A DNA stretch of 64,000 nt. Origin: Halothece sp. PCC 7418. Lineage in GTDB: Bacteria > Cyanobacteriota > Cyanobacteriia > Cyanobacteriales > Rubidibacteraceae. Location of the stretch: assembly GCF_000317635.1 (NCBI RefSeq), contig NC_019779.1, positions 3,844,001 to 3,908,000 of the forward strand, in the 5' to 3' direction. Made by a program: the position numbers and the translations under genes. The notes beneath the pieces are model-generated. The model was not told the origin of the DNA and did not search any database. It saw only the letters and a program-made list of their open reading frames with translations. This document shows positions 19,104 through 28,736 of the stretch, piece by piece (positions within the stretch are counted from its first letter, which is position 1; the number at the start of each line of letters is the position of its first letter).

Positions 19104-20687
19104 ATGGAGAACGCCCAACTTTGGCAACGCTATCAAGACTGGCTCTATTACGACCCAGACTTAAACTTTTATCTAGATATTAGTCGGATGCGCTTCTCGG
19201 ATCAGTTGGTGGAGGAGATGCAACCCCAGTTTCAAAAAGCCTTTCAGGATCTGGCAGATTTAGAAGCGGGCGCGATCGCGAATCCAGATGAAGACCGCAT
19301 GGTGGGTCACTATTGGCTACGCAACCCCGATCTCGCCCCCAATGCAGAATTGAAAGCGGAAATTACCGAGACCCTAGAAAAAATTAAAACCTTTTCCGCA
19401 CAGGTTCACAGTGGTTATATCCATCCCCCCCAAGAAACCCGCTTTACAGATGTCATTTCCGTTGGCATTGGTGGATCAGCATTGGGACCGCAGTTTGTAT
19501 CTCAAGCCCTTGCGCCATTGGAGGCTACCTTAAACTTACATTTTATTGATAACACGGATCCGGCTGGGATTGATCATCTTTTAGACCAAATGCGCGATCG
19601 GCTTGCAACAACCCTTGTTCTTGTCATTTCCAAGTCTGGGGGAACACCAGAAACTCGCAATGGGATGGTGGAAGTGAAAGCAGCTTACCAAGCGCAAAAC
19701 CTTGATTTTGGGTCTCATGCTGTCGCCATTACGGGAAAAGGGTCAAAACTGGAACAAATGGCAACAACAGAAGGTTGGATCACAACCTTTCCGATGCACG
19801 ACTGGGTGGGGGGACGCACCTCGGAAATGTCTGCTGTGGGGTTAGTCCCAGCAGCATTACAAGGGATTGATATCGATGCCATGCTGGAAGGGGCAAAAGC
19901 AATGGATACCCTCACTCGCAAGCCAGAACTCAAAACAAACCCAGCAGCACTATTAAGTTTAGCCTGGTATGCCGTGGGTAACGGGAAGGGAGAAAAAGAT
20001 ATGGTTGTCCTTCCTTATAAGGATAGCCTCAGTCTCTTTTCTCGCTACTTGCAGCAGTTAGTGATGGAGTCGCTAGGGAAAGAGAAAGACTTAGATGGCA
20101 ATACCGTTTATCAAGGAATTGCGGTTTATGGGAATAAAGGCAGTACCGACCAACACGCTTATGTGCAACAGTTACGAGAAGGAGTCCCCAACTTTTTTGC
20201 CACGTTTATTGAAGTCTTGAAAGACCGTGAGGGAACATCCCCAGAAGTGGAAGCGGGCGCAACCGCAGGTGATTTTCTCTCTGGGTTACTGCAAGGAACA
20301 CGCCTCGCTTTGTATGAAAATCATCGGGATTCCATTACGATTACAGTTGATGAGGTCACACCGCGTACCATTGGCGCATTAATTGCCTTGTATGAACGCG
20401 CTGTGGGATTATATGCTTCTCTGGTTAATATCAACGCTTACCACCAACCAGGGGTAGAAGCTGGGAAAAAAGCAGCAGCCTCTGTTTTAGATCTACAGCG
20501 TGATGTCGTTGCGGTGTTACAAGCAGAAAGCGGGTCACTGTCTTTGTCTGAAATTGCTGAAAAAGTCAATGCTGAGGAAAAAGTGGAAGTGATCTATAAA
20601 ATTATTCGCCATCTCCATAGCAATGGACGGGGGGTAAAAGTGGAAGGAAACTGGGGACAACCCAGTAGCTTGAAAGTGTCTGTTTAA
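19104..20687 (+). CDS. pgi: Glucose-6-phosphate isomerase
   Basis: A 527-aa cytosolic enzyme interconverting glucose-6-P and fructose-6-P in glycolysis, the oxidative pentose phosphate cycle and glycogen or osmolyte synthesis. Family motifs are visible: [12 protein letters not shown] (about 121-132), SKSGGTPET, the [10 protein letters not shown] region, [15 protein letters not shown] with the catalytic His, and the C-terminal Lys region. Length and start match the cyanobacterial type. SD-like GAAGAGGA lies 6-8 bases upstream. Confidence 0.96.
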   Translation: MENAQLWQRYQDWLYYDPDLNFYLDISRMRFSDQLVEEMQPQFQKAFQDLADLEAGAIANPDEDRMVGHYWLRNPDLAPNAELKAEITETLEKIKTFSAQVHSGYIHPPQETRFTDVISVGIGGSALGPQFVSQALAPLEATLNLHFIDNTDPAGIDHLLDQMRDRLATTLVLVISKSGGTPETRNGMVEVKAAYQAQNLDFGSHAVAITGKGSKLEQMATTEGWITTFPMHDWVGGRTSEMSAVGLVPAALQGIDIDAMLEGAKAMDTLTRKPELKTNPAALLSLAWYAVGNGKGEKDMVVLPYKDSLSLFSRYLQQLVMESLGKEKDLDGNTVYQGIAVYGNKGSTDQHAYVQQLREGVPNFFATFIEVLKDREGTSPEVEAGATAGDFLSGLLQGTRLALYENHRDSITITVDEVTPRTIGALIALYERAVGLYASLVNINAYHQPGVEAGKKAAASVLDLQRDVVAVLQAESGSLSLSEIAEKVNAEEKVEVIYKIIRHLHSNGRGVKVEGNWGQPSSLKVSV

Positions 20688-20724
20688 TCTGTTTTTTGTC
20701 TGTTCGGTGATGTTATACCGCTTT

Positions 20725-21063
20725 GTAGGGTAGGCATTACCATTAAATCACGGGTTTAAAGCCCCTCCCTTTAGGGAGTTCTTGTGTTAATATAGGAAAA
20801 CGCTGGAAAGGTATTCAACCAGTCTAAAAACCTTGATCTCTCGCCGAGATTAAACCAATCAACAATAAGTTTTGATTGTCTAAAAGTACCCAATTGCCTT
20901 GGGGAACTGCCTCGTGCATAGGAAACGACTGGGGAGACTCCCACCTCTGTTGATTCAGGGAAACTTAAATCAGTAAGTGGTGTCGCTGAACCAGTAATTC
21001 GGAATCTGTGAAGACCGAAGAATCACCGTCCTTCTAGGGCGGTGAGTATGTCAACCACCCTAC
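20725..21063. repeat. Palindromic repeat split by an insertion
   Basis: GTAGGGTAGGCATTAC (20725-20740) and CCACCCTAC (21055-21063) are the two halves of the palindrome found intact at 34798-34822 and 37961-37985. The orphan TnpB-type element (20741-21054) sits between them. Confidence 0.65.
20741..21054 (+). mobile_element. Orphan TnpB-element remnant: ends and guide-RNA-like region without tnpB
   Basis: About 314 bp. The 3' part (from about 20910) matches, word by word, the 3' ends of the TnpB elements ending at 564 and 24603: ACG-CTGGGGAGA, CACCTCT, a GTGTCGCTGAACCA block, CGAAGAATC, hairpin CACCG/CGGTG (21024-21044), then GAGTATGTCAA. The 5' side has a hairpin CTCCC/GGGAG (about 20774-20787). 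No tnpB frame remains. It could be a non-autonomous (PATE-like) element moved by TnpA in trans that still encodes a guide-RNA scaffold. Confidence 0.6.
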
Positions 21064-21086
21064 AACCTCATCATGAGGATATTAAA

Positions 21087-21116
21087 AAAGCGGTCACCTG
21101 TTACGATGACCGCTTT
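21087..21116 (-). terminator. Intrinsic terminator of ftsH
   Basis: AAAGCGGTCA (21087-21096) pairs with TGACCGCTTT (21107-21116). On the minus strand the stem is followed by TTTTTTAAT, about 20 bases after the ftsH stop. Confidence 0.85.
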
Positions 21117-21137
21117 CGTGTTTAATGTCAGAGAAAA

Positions 21138-22991
21138 TTACGCGATCGCTGCCATTTTCACTTCATTTTCATTGAGCATCCGTTGTAATTCTTCCGCATC
21201 AACAGTTTCACGCTCAATCAACGCTTGGGCTAACTCATCTAAGATATGACGGTTAGACACCAGCACATCTTTACAACGACGATAGGCTTGTTCCACTAAG
21301 TTACGAACTTCCTCATCAATCGCTGCTGCGGTTTCATCAGAGAAATCGCGATCCGAGGCAATATCACGTCCCATAAATACGTTACCATTTTGACGACCTA
21401 ACGCCACCGGACCCAAACGATCACTCATTCCTAAGCTAGTCACCATTTGACGGGCAACTCGCGCCACTTGCTGCAGGTCATTAGAAGCCCCTGTGGTCAC
21501 TTCATCATCACCAAAGATAATTTCTTCCGCAATACGACCACCTAGCGCGACAGCCATTTGGTTTTGCAGATAAGAACGAGAATAGAGTCCAGAGTCTAAG
21601 CGTTCTTCACTGGGGGTAAACCAAGTTAAACCACCCGCAGCGCCACGGGGAATAATGCTGATTTTCTGGACTGGATCATAGTCGGGCATTAACGCACCCA
21701 CTAAAGCGTGACCCGCTTCGTGATAAGCCACTAATGCTTTGCGTTTTTCGCTCATGACGCGATCTTTCTTCTCAGGACCAGCGAGAACGCGATCAATGGC
21801 ATCATTGACCTCATCCATGGAGATTTCAGTGAGGCTGCGACGGGCTGCTAAAATCGCTGCTTCGTTGAGTAAGTTTTCTAAGTCAGCACCAGTAAAGCCA
21901 GGAGTCCGACGGGCAATTTTTTCTAAGTCCACATCTTTGGCTAAGGTTTTACCACGAGCGTGAACCTGCATGATTTCTAAACGTCCTGCATAATCGGGGC
22001 GATCCACCACAATTTGACGGTCGAAACGACCTGGACGCATTAACGCTTGGTCTAAGACATCAGGACGGTTTGTCGCAGCAATAATGATAATGCCAGTATT
22101 GCTTTCAAAGCCATCCATTTCGGTGAGTAACTGGTTGAGGGTTTGTTCCCGTTCATCGTTACCACCACCTAAGCCAGCACCGCGCTGACGACCAACAGCA
22201 TCAATTTCATCAATGAAGATGATGCAAGGCGCGTTCGATTTGGCTTGTTCAAATAGGTCACGGACGCGAGATGCGCCAACCCCGACGAACATTTCCACAA
22301 ATTCAGAACCAGAGATGGAGAAGAAAGGAACACCTGCTTCCCCAGCCACAGCACGGGCTAAGAGCGTTTTACCTGTTCCAGGTGGGCCCACTAGTAATGC
22401 ACCTTTTGGAATTTTTGCACCGACATCAGTGAAGCGTTCTGCATTTTTCAGAAAATCTACAAGCTCAGTTAACTCTAACTTGGCTTGTTCAATTCCCGCG
22501 ACATCGTTAAAGGTGACGTTGGTTTGGGGTTCCATTTGCACTTTCGCTTTGGATTTCCCAAAGTTCATCGCTTGCGAACCGGGACCGCCTTGCGCCCGAC
22601 GCAGTAAGAAGAATAATCCCACTAACAAGAGAATGGGGAAGAAGAGGCTGCTGAGAGCGCGGAATAAGAAACCGTCATCACTTTCGGGTTGCACGGAAAT
22701 ATCAACGTTATTCTCCGTGAGAATATCAATTAATTGTGGGTCGTTGGGTAAAGTAACTTGGACTTGTTGACCATCTTGTGCGGTTGCGATGGCTTTCGAG
22801 CGATCGCTGTTGAGGCGAACACTTTCCACATTACCGTTTTCCACCCGATTAACAAATTCACTATAACGCCACGTAGCTTGCGTTTGTGGCTCTTGATCTA
22901 AGAACGCAGTCGCCAGAGCAATCACTACAATCGCCAGTAGTGCATAAAGCCCAGCATTGCGCCATTTTTTATTATTATTTTTGTTATTCAC
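21138..22991 (-). CDS. ftsH: ATP-dependent zinc metalloprotease FtsH
   Basis: A 617-aa membrane AAA protease that degrades damaged thylakoid and plasma-membrane proteins, including photosystem II D1 in cyanobacteria. Two transmembrane helices (about 13-31 and 113-131) flank a periplasmic or lumenal domain. Walker A GPPGTGKT is at 202-209, Walker B is IIFIDEID, the second region of homology includes RPGRFDR, and the zinc site is HEAGH (424-428). An intrinsic terminator follows. Cyanobacteria carry several ftsH paralogues; which one this is was not determined. Confidence 0.96.
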   Translation of the reverse strand: MNNKNNNKKWRNAGLYALLAIVVIALATAFLDQEPQTQATWRYSEFVNRVENGNVESVRLNSDRSKAIATAQDGQQVQVTLPNDPQLIDILTENNVDISVQPESDDGFLFRALSSLFFPILLLVGLFFLLRRAQGGPGSQAMNFGKSKAKVQMEPQTNVTFNDVAGIEQAKLELTELVDFLKNAERFTDVGAKIPKGALLVGPPGTGKTLLARAVAGEAGVPFFSISGSEFVEMFVGVGASRVRDLFEQAKSNAPCIIFIDEIDAVGRQRGAGLGGGNDEREQTLNQLLTEMDGFESNTGIIIIAATNRPDVLDQALMRPGRFDRQIVVDRPDYAGRLEIMQVHARGKTLAKDVDLEKIARRTPGFTGADLENLLNEAAILAARRSLTEISMDEVNDAIDRVLAGPEKKDRVMSEKRKALVAYHEAGHALVGALMPDYDPVQKISIIPRGAAGGLTWFTPSEERLDSGLYSRSYLQNQMAVALGGRIAEEIIFGDDEVTTGASNDLQQVARVARQMVTSLGMSDRLGPVALGRQNGNVFMGRDIASDRDFSDETAAAIDEEVRNLVEQAYRRCKDVLVSNRHILDELAQALIERETVDAEELQRMLNENEVKMAAIA

Positions 22992-23328
22992 GCTTAACCT
23001 CCAAGGTTGACACGATACGAGGTGCGACTCTATTTCCTTATTATGGATGGGGAATATGAACGCGCCATTATTATCTGCTCGGTATATTAATTTATGTTAA
23101 CGTTTCTGAGAGGTTCTTGACAGGGGTTGACAACCGATATTTTGTTTGATTTTTATCCTAATCATTCTAAAGATGGAGAGGCAGTTGGGAGAAGAGGGTT
23201 AACCTCTGGTGATCATGAAGATTCCAATAACTAATAACTAATAATCATTATAGAAGTCGCCGTAAAACCAATCCGCTTTAGCCCTTGGATATAAGGCGAG
23301 TCAAGCGAAAGGGTTCGATACCTTGAGC

Positions 23329-23358
23329 TTGACATACTAGACCTATTTGTGCTACATT
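23329..23358 (+). promoter_or_regulatory. Probable promoter of tnpB
   Basis: TTGACA (23329-23334), an 18-bp spacer and TACATT (23353-23358) lie 30 bp before the tnpB start codon. This is a good sigma-70-type match. Confidence 0.5.
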
Positions 23359-23387
23359 AATTTCAGCTAATTCAACCAGCTTAAACC

Positions 23388-24587
23388 ATGATTGTCATTG
23401 AGTACAAGGTCAAAGCCAAGAAAACTCAATATATTGCCATTGACGAAGCAATTCGGACAACTCAGTTCATCCGAAACAAAGCCCTTCGTTACTGGGAAGA
23501 CAATCATGGTGCGACTAAATATGATCTGAATAAGCAGTGCAAACTCCTCGCTGAAGAGTTTGAATGGGCGAAAAGGCTCAACTCTCAAGCAAGGCAGTCT
23601 GCTGCAGAAAGAGCATGGTCAGCAATTAGTCGCTTCTTTGACAATTGCAAGAAGAAAGTAACTGGGAAGAAAGGATATCCCAAATACCAAAAAAATAACC
23701 GATCCGTTGAATACAAAACAACTGGTTGGAAGCTCGACCCTAACACCAAAAAGCACATCACGTTCACTGATGGTAATGGTATTGGTCGAGTTAAATTAAT
23801 CGGGAGTCGGGATATCTATTTCTACTCGAAACAGCAGATTAGACGAGTGCGGTTAGTTAGACGGGCTGACGGCTACTACTGTCAGTTCTGCATTAACGTT
23901 AATGTAACTGAAGATGTTGAGCCAACTCAGCAAGCCATTGGACTTGACATGGGGTTAACCGACTTCTACACAGACAGCAAAGGGCATAAACAACCCAATC
24001 CTCGCTTCTTCCGTAAAGGAGAGGAGGAGTTGAAACGCTCTCAGCGTCGTCTATCTCGAAAACAAAAAGGCTCATCTAATCGCAAAAAAGCAAGACAGAA
24101 ACTAGCCAAGAAACACCTGAGAATAAGTAGGCAACGCCGAGAACACGCAAGGAGAATTGCGCGTTGCGTCGTGTTGTCTAACGACTTCATCGCCTACGAA
24201 GACTTGCAGGTTAAGAACTTGGTCAAAAATCATAACCTTGCTAAATCCATATCTGATGTTGGTTGGTATCAGTTCCGAGTCGGGTTAGAGTATTTCGCTC
24301 AGAAGTTCGGGAAGGTGACGGTAGCCGTCCCGCCTCACTATACCAGTCAGGAATGTTCTAGCTGTGGGCGTGTGGTTAAGAAATCTCTATCAACCCGCAC
24401 TCACACCTGTAAATGTGGGTGTCAACTAGATAGGGATGAAAACGCAGCTATCAACATCTTAAAGAAGGGATTACGTACCTCGGGGCACGAGGGAACTTAC
24501 GCTTGGGGAGATGAAGCCTCTACTTTGGTAGGACTTGTCCTGTCAAAGCAAGCATCGTCGCAGAACCAAGAATCCAACGCGCTTTAA
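23388..24587 (+). CDS. tnpB: TnpB RNA-guided endonuclease, intact
   Basis: A 399-aa protein with all RuvC elements: Asp in GLDMGLTDF (RuvC-I), Glu in AYEDLQ (RuvC-II), zinc ribbon CSSCG...CKCG, and Asp in LDRDENAAINI (RuvC-III). An N-terminal helix-turn-helix-like region (RTTQFIRNKALRYWED) and a basic central helix (RSQRRLSRKQKGSSNRKKARQKL) complete the family layout. It is predicted to cut DNA at sites matching the guide RNA made from the element's right end, which favours element retention after excision. The gene's 3' end overlaps the expected RNA scaffold. Confidence 0.93.
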   Translation: MIVIEYKVKAKKTQYIAIDEAIRTTQFIRNKALRYWEDNHGATKYDLNKQCKLLAEEFEWAKRLNSQARQSAAERAWSAISRFFDNCKKKVTGKKGYPKYQKNNRSVEYKTTGWKLDPNTKKHITFTDGNGIGRVKLIGSRDIYFYSKQQIRRVRLVRRADGYYCQFCINVNVTEDVEPTQQAIGLDMGLTDFYTDSKGHKQPNPRFFRKGEEELKRSQRRLSRKQKGSSNRKKARQKLAKKHLRISRQRREHARRIARCVVLSNDFIAYEDLQVKNLVKNHNLAKSISDVGWYQFRVGLEYFAQKFGKVTVAVPPHYTSQECSSCGRVVKKSLSTRTHTCKCGCQLDRDENAAINILKKGLRTSGHEGTYAWGDEASTLVGLVLSKQASSQNQESNAL

Positions 24588-24599
24588 GCCGTTGGAGTG

Positions 24600-25355
24600 T
24601 CAAACGCCTTGCTCTAATTCCCCTGCTTCGTCCGATTGGATGTGCTGCTGGTTAGAGTCGGTGGGTAAACGTTTAATATCCTGATTTGATCCGACAACGA
24701 TCATTTGCGATCCTTTCACTAGCCTATAGTTGGGAGTGGGATTAATTTCAAATTTTTCCCCATATTTCACAGCGATGACATTTAAGCCGTAGCGATTTCT
24801 TAATTCCAACTCGGCTAAAGTGCGTCCGTCAAAGGCTGCGGGAATTTGGATATCAACAATACTGTGTTCGGGATCGAGCTCAAATTTCTCTAAAATCGCT
24901 GGTTGGGCGAGGGCGTGGGCGAGTTCATATCCCGCATCTCTTTCTGGAAAGACAACGCGATCAGCACCAACTCGCTTCAAAAGTTTACCATGAATATGAG
25001 AAGACGCTTTTGCCACCACATACTTCACCCCATTTTCTTTGACGTTGAGAGTGGTGATAATGCTTTCTTGCACATAATCGCCAATGGCAATAATCACGAC
25101 ATCAAATTCAAAGATTCCTGCTTCTTTCAGGGCTGCTGGTTCTGTTGAATCTAACTCAATGGCATGAGAGACAATTTTATCAGTTAAAGCCTGATTGACT
25201 AATTTTTCATCGCGATCGCTGCCTAAAACCTCACAGCCTAATTTTCGCAGTTCTCGACAAACAGCTTGACCAAACCGCCCTAACCCGATTACAGCAAATT
25301 CTTGCGGTTGATGGCGAAGTTGATTGAATATTTTTAATGATGCTTTAATATCCAC
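24600..25355 (-). CDS. ktrA: K+ transporter regulatory subunit KtrA/TrkA
   Basis: A 251-aa cytosolic protein with an N-terminal RCK/TrkA-N Rossmann domain (FAVIGLGRFGQAVCRELRKLG, near residue 20) that binds NAD(H) or ATP/ADP and a C-terminal TrkA-C domain. It gates the membrane subunit encoded just upstream (25466-26806). Its TGA stop (24600-24602) lies inside the terminal GTGTCAA of the inserted TnpB element, so the last residues and stop may be supplied by the insertion. The TrkA-C core is intact, so function is probably kept. Confidence 0.9.
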   Translation of the reverse strand: MDIKASLKIFNQLRHQPQEFAVIGLGRFGQAVCRELRKLGCEVLGSDRDEKLVNQALTDKIVSHAIELDSTEPAALKEAGIFEFDVVIIAIGDYVQESIITTLNVKENGVKYVVAKASSHIHGKLLKRVGADRVVFPERDAGYELAHALAQPAILEKFELDPEHSIVDIQIPAAFDGRTLAELELRNRYGLNVIAVKYGEKFEINPTPNYRLVKGSQMIVVGSNQDIKRLPTDSNQQHIQSDEAGELEQGV

Positions 25356-25385
25356 GGTTTTGTGATTCGTTCTTTGTTATTTGTT

Positions 25386-25407
25386 GAGACGTTCCATGGA
25401 ACGTCTT
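25386..25407. repeat. Dispersed palindrome GTTCCATGGAAC, copy 2
   Basis: GAGACGTTCCATGGAACGTC is perfectly self-complementary and matches 14066-14091. It lies between ktrB and ktrA, flanked by heptamer-type TTTGTTATTTG repeats. Confidence 0.6.
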
Positions 25408-25465
25408 TACATTATTAGTTATTTGTTCTTTGTTCTCCCCCTCTCCCTCTCTTCCCGATCTTAAA

Positions 25466-26806
25466 TTATCCCACTAACAAGTTTTCTTCTGGATACTGAA
25501 TTGCACTGGGTCGAGATTCTCGGACTAACGTATTAATAACAATTAAAACACCGACTCTACCAATATACATCGTGACCACAATAATCAGTTTTCCTAAAGG
25601 AGATAAACTACTGGTAATTCCTGTTGAAAGTCCAACAGTGGCAAAAGCAGAACACACTTCAAAGAAAATTTGAATAAAGCTCAATGCGGGGTCAGTAATG
25701 GCGATTAATGCTGTCACTAAGCTGAGTAATGTCACTGAAGCACATAAGACCCCTAATGCTTTTAGAATTAAGTTAACAGGGACACGGCGTTTATAAATAA
25801 TGACATCGGTTTTTCCTTGTAATGTGGAAATCGTCCCATTAATTAAAATCCGTAGGGTGGTTGTTTTTAATCCGCCACCCGTTCCACTGGGGCTTGCGCC
25901 AATGACCATAAAGGCAATGGTAATAAATAATCCTGCATCGGTCATTGTTTCAAGGGGAACGGTGTTAAACCCTGCTGTGCGCGTTGTTACTGATTGAAAC
26001 CATGCTCCCAGTAAACGGTCTTTGAAAGAAAAATAACCAAAAATATTATTATTACTAAAATCAGTAAAGAAAAACGCAATCGTTCCTAAAATGAGGAGAA
26101 TAATGGTGGTATCTATAACAATTTTAGAGTTGAGAGAGAAATCAAATGCTTCTGCATTTTTTCGTAGGATAAGCTGATTAAATTGTTGTCTAATCCAGAG
26201 AAAGATTTCAAAAATTGCCTGATATCCTAAGCCCCCAAAAATTACTAAAAATGGAATGATAATATTCATGGAAATTGAAGATTGATAGTCCATTAAGCTA
26301 TTGCTAAATAAACTAAAGCCAGCATTATTCCAAGCGCTGATACTATGAAAGAGAGCTAACCAAGTGGGATTGGGTTGATCAGAAAATAAGGGAAGTAAGA
26401 AAAAGAAGCCAGTAAGTTCAAAAAGGAGGGTGGTTGCCACAATAGAAATGAGGAGGTTTGTACTTCCTTGGAGAAAGGGACGATCAAAGGATTCTTGAAT
26501 GGCAACTTTTTGACGAAAATCGAACTTTTTACGAATCAAAAATAAGAGGAAGGTATTGGTGGTCATATACCCTAATCCTCCCACTTGAATTAATAATAGA
26601 ATGGTCAGTTGTCCCCAAAAGGAAAAATAAGTTCCCGTATCCACGACGGCTAAACCCGTTACACAAACGGCAGAGGTCGCTGTAAATAATGCAGTAATGG
26701 GATCATTCCAACTGCCATCCGCAGTCGTAAAAGGTAAGATTAATAATAATGTTCCGATTAAAATAACGGCGATAAAACCAAGACAGATGGTTCGGGCGAT
26801 ACTCAT
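25466..26806 (-). CDS. ktrB: Trk/Ktr-family K+ transporter membrane subunit (KtrB)
   Basis: A 446-aa membrane protein with the four pore-loop repeats of the Trk/Ktr/HKT superfamily: TSAVCVTGLAVVDTG, SISAWNNAGFSLF, SVTTRTAGFNTV and VCSAFATVGLSTG. The central Gly of each lines the K+ (or Na+) filter. Ktr systems take up K+ for turgor after salt shock, which fits a halotolerant host. The regulatory subunit follows 110 bp downstream on the same strand, so the two probably form an operon. Confidence 0.92.
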   Translation of the reverse strand: MSIARTICLGFIAVILIGTLLLILPFTTADGSWNDPITALFTATSAVCVTGLAVVDTGTYFSFWGQLTILLLIQVGGLGYMTTNTFLLFLIRKKFDFRQKVAIQESFDRPFLQGSTNLLISIVATTLLFELTGFFFLLPLFSDQPNPTWLALFHSISAWNNAGFSLFSNSLMDYQSSISMNIIIPFLVIFGGLGYQAIFEIFLWIRQQFNQLILRKNAEAFDFSLNSKIVIDTTIILLILGTIAFFFTDFSNNNIFGYFSFKDRLLGAWFQSVTTRTAGFNTVPLETMTDAGLFITIAFMVIGASPSGTGGGLKTTTLRILINGTISTLQGKTDVIIYKRRVPVNLILKALGVLCASVTLLSLVTALIAITDPALSFIQIFFEVCSAFATVGLSTGITSSLSPLGKLIIVVTMYIGRVGVLIVINTLVRESRPSAIQYPEENLLVG

Positions 26807-26888
26807 TATAATTCGTTATTTGTTATTCATCTTAAAATAAGAAACTAAGAATGGAAATTAATAATATTTTCATAAACAGGGACATAAC

Positions 26889-27046
26889 TATAGCACTTCC
26901 CAATCTCATGAGGTACATTCTAAATTTTGGTTCTTTGTTCTTTGTTCTTCGTTCTTTGTTGGTTGTTAATCAATGAACCACGAACCATGAACCATGAACA
27001 TCCACCGACTCGCATTACGTACCTCAACCAACTAGGAAACGCTATA
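26889..27046 (-). repeat. MITE-like repeat, complete copy 4
   Basis: A 158-bp unit with the same ends as 16128-16278 (TATAGC at one side, GCTATA at the other) and the same internal heptamer block. It differs mainly by one extra GAACCAT unit and single bases. It lies between ktrB and folB, upstream of both. Confidence 0.85.
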
Positions 27047-27084
27047 TATTAAAATACAGGTTGATTGTTAGATGTTAAACATTT

Positions 27085-27444
27085 ATGGACACGATCAAAA
27101 TTGAGAATATCCGTTGCTATGGTTATACTGGTTTTTTGCCCGAAGAACAAGTGTTAGGACAATGGTTTGAGGTGAGTTTAACGCTCGGGGTTGATTTATC
27201 TCTTGCGGGAGACAGTGACGAGATTAGGCACACTTTAGATTACCGAAGCGCGATCGCGCAAGTCAAACAAATTATTGAAACGGAAAAATTTGCTTTAATT
27301 GAAAAACTCGCCCACGCGATCGCGCAAGCCATTTTACAATTGGATTTAGTGCAACAGGTGTGTGTGGAACTCTCGAAACCCGCCCCTCCCATTCCTAACT
27401 TTGGCGGGAAAATCACAGTCACTATTACTCGTGAAAAGACTTAA
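27085..27444 (+). CDS. folB: Dihydroneopterin aldolase
   Basis: A 119-aa enzyme of folate synthesis that cleaves dihydroneopterin to 6-hydroxymethyl-dihydropterin and glycolaldehyde. Family features are IRCYGYTGFLPEEQVLGQWFEV (including the substrate-binding Glu), the LDYRSAI block, FALIEKLAHAIA and the C-terminal VCVELSKPAPPIPNFGG. Its 3' end overlaps the convergent DUF1816 gene by 20 bp. Confidence 0.93.
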   Translation: MDTIKIENIRCYGYTGFLPEEQVLGQWFEVSLTLGVDLSLAGDSDEIRHTLDYRSAIAQVKQIIETEKFALIEKLAHAIAQAILQLDLVQQVCVELSKPAPPIPNFGGKITVTITREKT

Positions 27445-27736
27445 ATCCATGTCCACTTAAACTCGGAAATCGCTCCCCAGTTGCGTCATCATCCTCTGCT
27501 TCCTCGGTTTCCTGATCATCGGTGAGGATGGTGGGCTTGCAGCGTTTCACCTCCAGAGAGACAATTTTTGCCCCCTCTCCCTGCAAATCCTCAATATAGC
27601 CCGACTTTTCGGCTTCTGCTTCTCGTTTTCTCACAAAGGGGCCAAAATAGTAAGTGCATTTGGGAGATTCGGTTTTAATCTCGACCCACCAGGCTTGACC
27701 CAAAAAATCTAGGATTGATAGGATGAATTCTTCCAT
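27425..27736 (-). CDS. DUF1816 protein
   Basis: A 103-aa cyanobacterial protein: the WWVEIKTESPKCTYYFGPF motif and an Asp/Gln-Gly-rich middle define DUF1816, which some cyanobacteria carry near phycobilisome or translation genes. The acidic C-terminal tail (DDQETEEAEDDDA) is less conserved. It lies 62 bp downstream of rlmB on the same strand, third in a likely mrnC-rlmB-DUF1816 operon. Function unknown. Confidence 0.82.
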   Translation of the reverse strand: MEEFILSILDFLGQAWWVEIKTESPKCTYYFGPFVRKREAEAEKSGYIEDLQGEGAKIVSLEVKRCKPTILTDDQETEEAEDDDATGERFPSLSGHGFKSFHE

Positions 27737-27798
27737 GTTTATGACGCGATTGAGTCGGTCTCAAATAATTCTACCGTATTTAATCTTGGGAGTTTCTA

Positions 27799-28701
27799 TT
27801 AATTTTTACTAGACCCCTCAGAAAGATTTAAGGTTTTTTTCTGGCGACGATGAGACACTTCATACAGCGCGATCGCGCTAGCAATATGAGCATTCAAACT
27901 TTCAGTTTTTCCGAATAACGGAATTGTCACCAACTCATCACAGTGACGTTGCGTTAACAGATTTAATCCTTGGGCTTCTCCACCGACAACCAAAACCACC
28001 GAGTGATCAAAACTCACTTGAGAAATCAATTGACCCTCTTCTGCAACCGTCCCATAGACCCAAAACCCAGCTTTTTTTAATTCTTCCAACCCCCGAGAAA
28101 AGTTCACCACTCGCGCCACAGGGAGATATTCTAACGCCCCCGCAGCCACTTTCATCACCGTGGAGGTAATCCCTGCTGCTCGCCGTTGTGGAATCACAAT
28201 TCCCTGTGCGCCCAGAGCTTCAGCACTGCGAATAATTGACCCTAAGTTATGGGGATCAGTAATCCCTTCTGCTGCGATGATGATCGGTTTATCGGTCACT
28301 GCTTGGGCTTTTTCGATCAACTCTGCTAATTCCCAATAGGGATAAGGCGCGACTTGGGCTGCAACGCCTTGATGATTTGCGCCATGGGTAATCTGATTTA
28401 AACGTTCAACCCCCACTTCATCAATAATACTGCCTTGTTTCTTTGCCGTTTGTAACAAAGGGTTAAACGTTGAATTATAACGCAGTCTGGGTGTAATCCA
28501 AATCCGATTCAGTTGACGATGACCTTCTAATGCAGCTTGGACAGTATGACGACCATAAATCAAATCATCATTTTCCGTATTTTCCGTTGTTTTTTCTTCG
28601 GGTTGAGGCGTTGTCGGTTGTTTAATTTTAGGACGACGAGAAACAGGGAAAGGCTTTTTCCCCTTCGGTTTTGGTTTTCCTTTCCGAGGTTTTTCACTCA
28701 T
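27799..28701 (-). CDS. rlmB: 23S rRNA (guanosine-2'-O-)-methyltransferase RlmB (TrmH family)
   Basis: A 300-aa SPOUT methyltransferase that modifies G2251 of 23S rRNA. A basic, disordered N-terminal extension (first 40 residues, [15 protein letters not shown]) precedes the substrate-binding domain. The trefoil-knot SAM site is visible as [22 protein letters not shown] and the final [15 protein letters not shown]. It lies 35 bp after the mini-RNase III gene, another 23S rRNA processing factor, suggesting a shared transcript. Confidence 0.93.
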   Translation of the reverse strand: MSEKPRKGKPKPKGKKPFPVSRRPKIKQPTTPQPEEKTTENTENDDLIYGRHTVQAALEGHRQLNRIWITPRLRYNSTFNPLLQTAKKQGSIIDEVGVERLNQITHGANHQGVAAQVAPYPYWELAELIEKAQAVTDKPIIIAAEGITDPHNLGSIIRSAEALGAQGIVIPQRRAAGITSTVMKVAAGALEYLPVARVVNFSRGLEELKKAGFWVYGTVAEEGQLISQVSFDHSVVLVVGGEAQGLNLLTQRHCDELVTIPLFGKTESLNAHIASAIALYEVSHRRQKKTLNLSEGSSKN

Positions 28702-28736
28702 ATCAATATGATGGGATGATGATAGGTTGTAGCTGA

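Larger units (their letters stand above)
23268..24603 (+). mobile_element. TnpB element (IS200/IS605-like, tnpA absent)
   Basis: Holds one intact tnpB. The left hairpin CCAA...TTGG (23268-23288) and right hairpin CCAAC...GTTGG (24574-24595) share nearly the same sequence (CCAAYSCGCTTTARGCCSTTGG if aligned with one gap), as expected for ends recognised by one transposase. The right end finishes GAGTGTCAA, as in the element ending at 564. The exact left boundary upstream of the hairpin is not known. With no tnpA it needs a helper. Confidence 0.65.
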
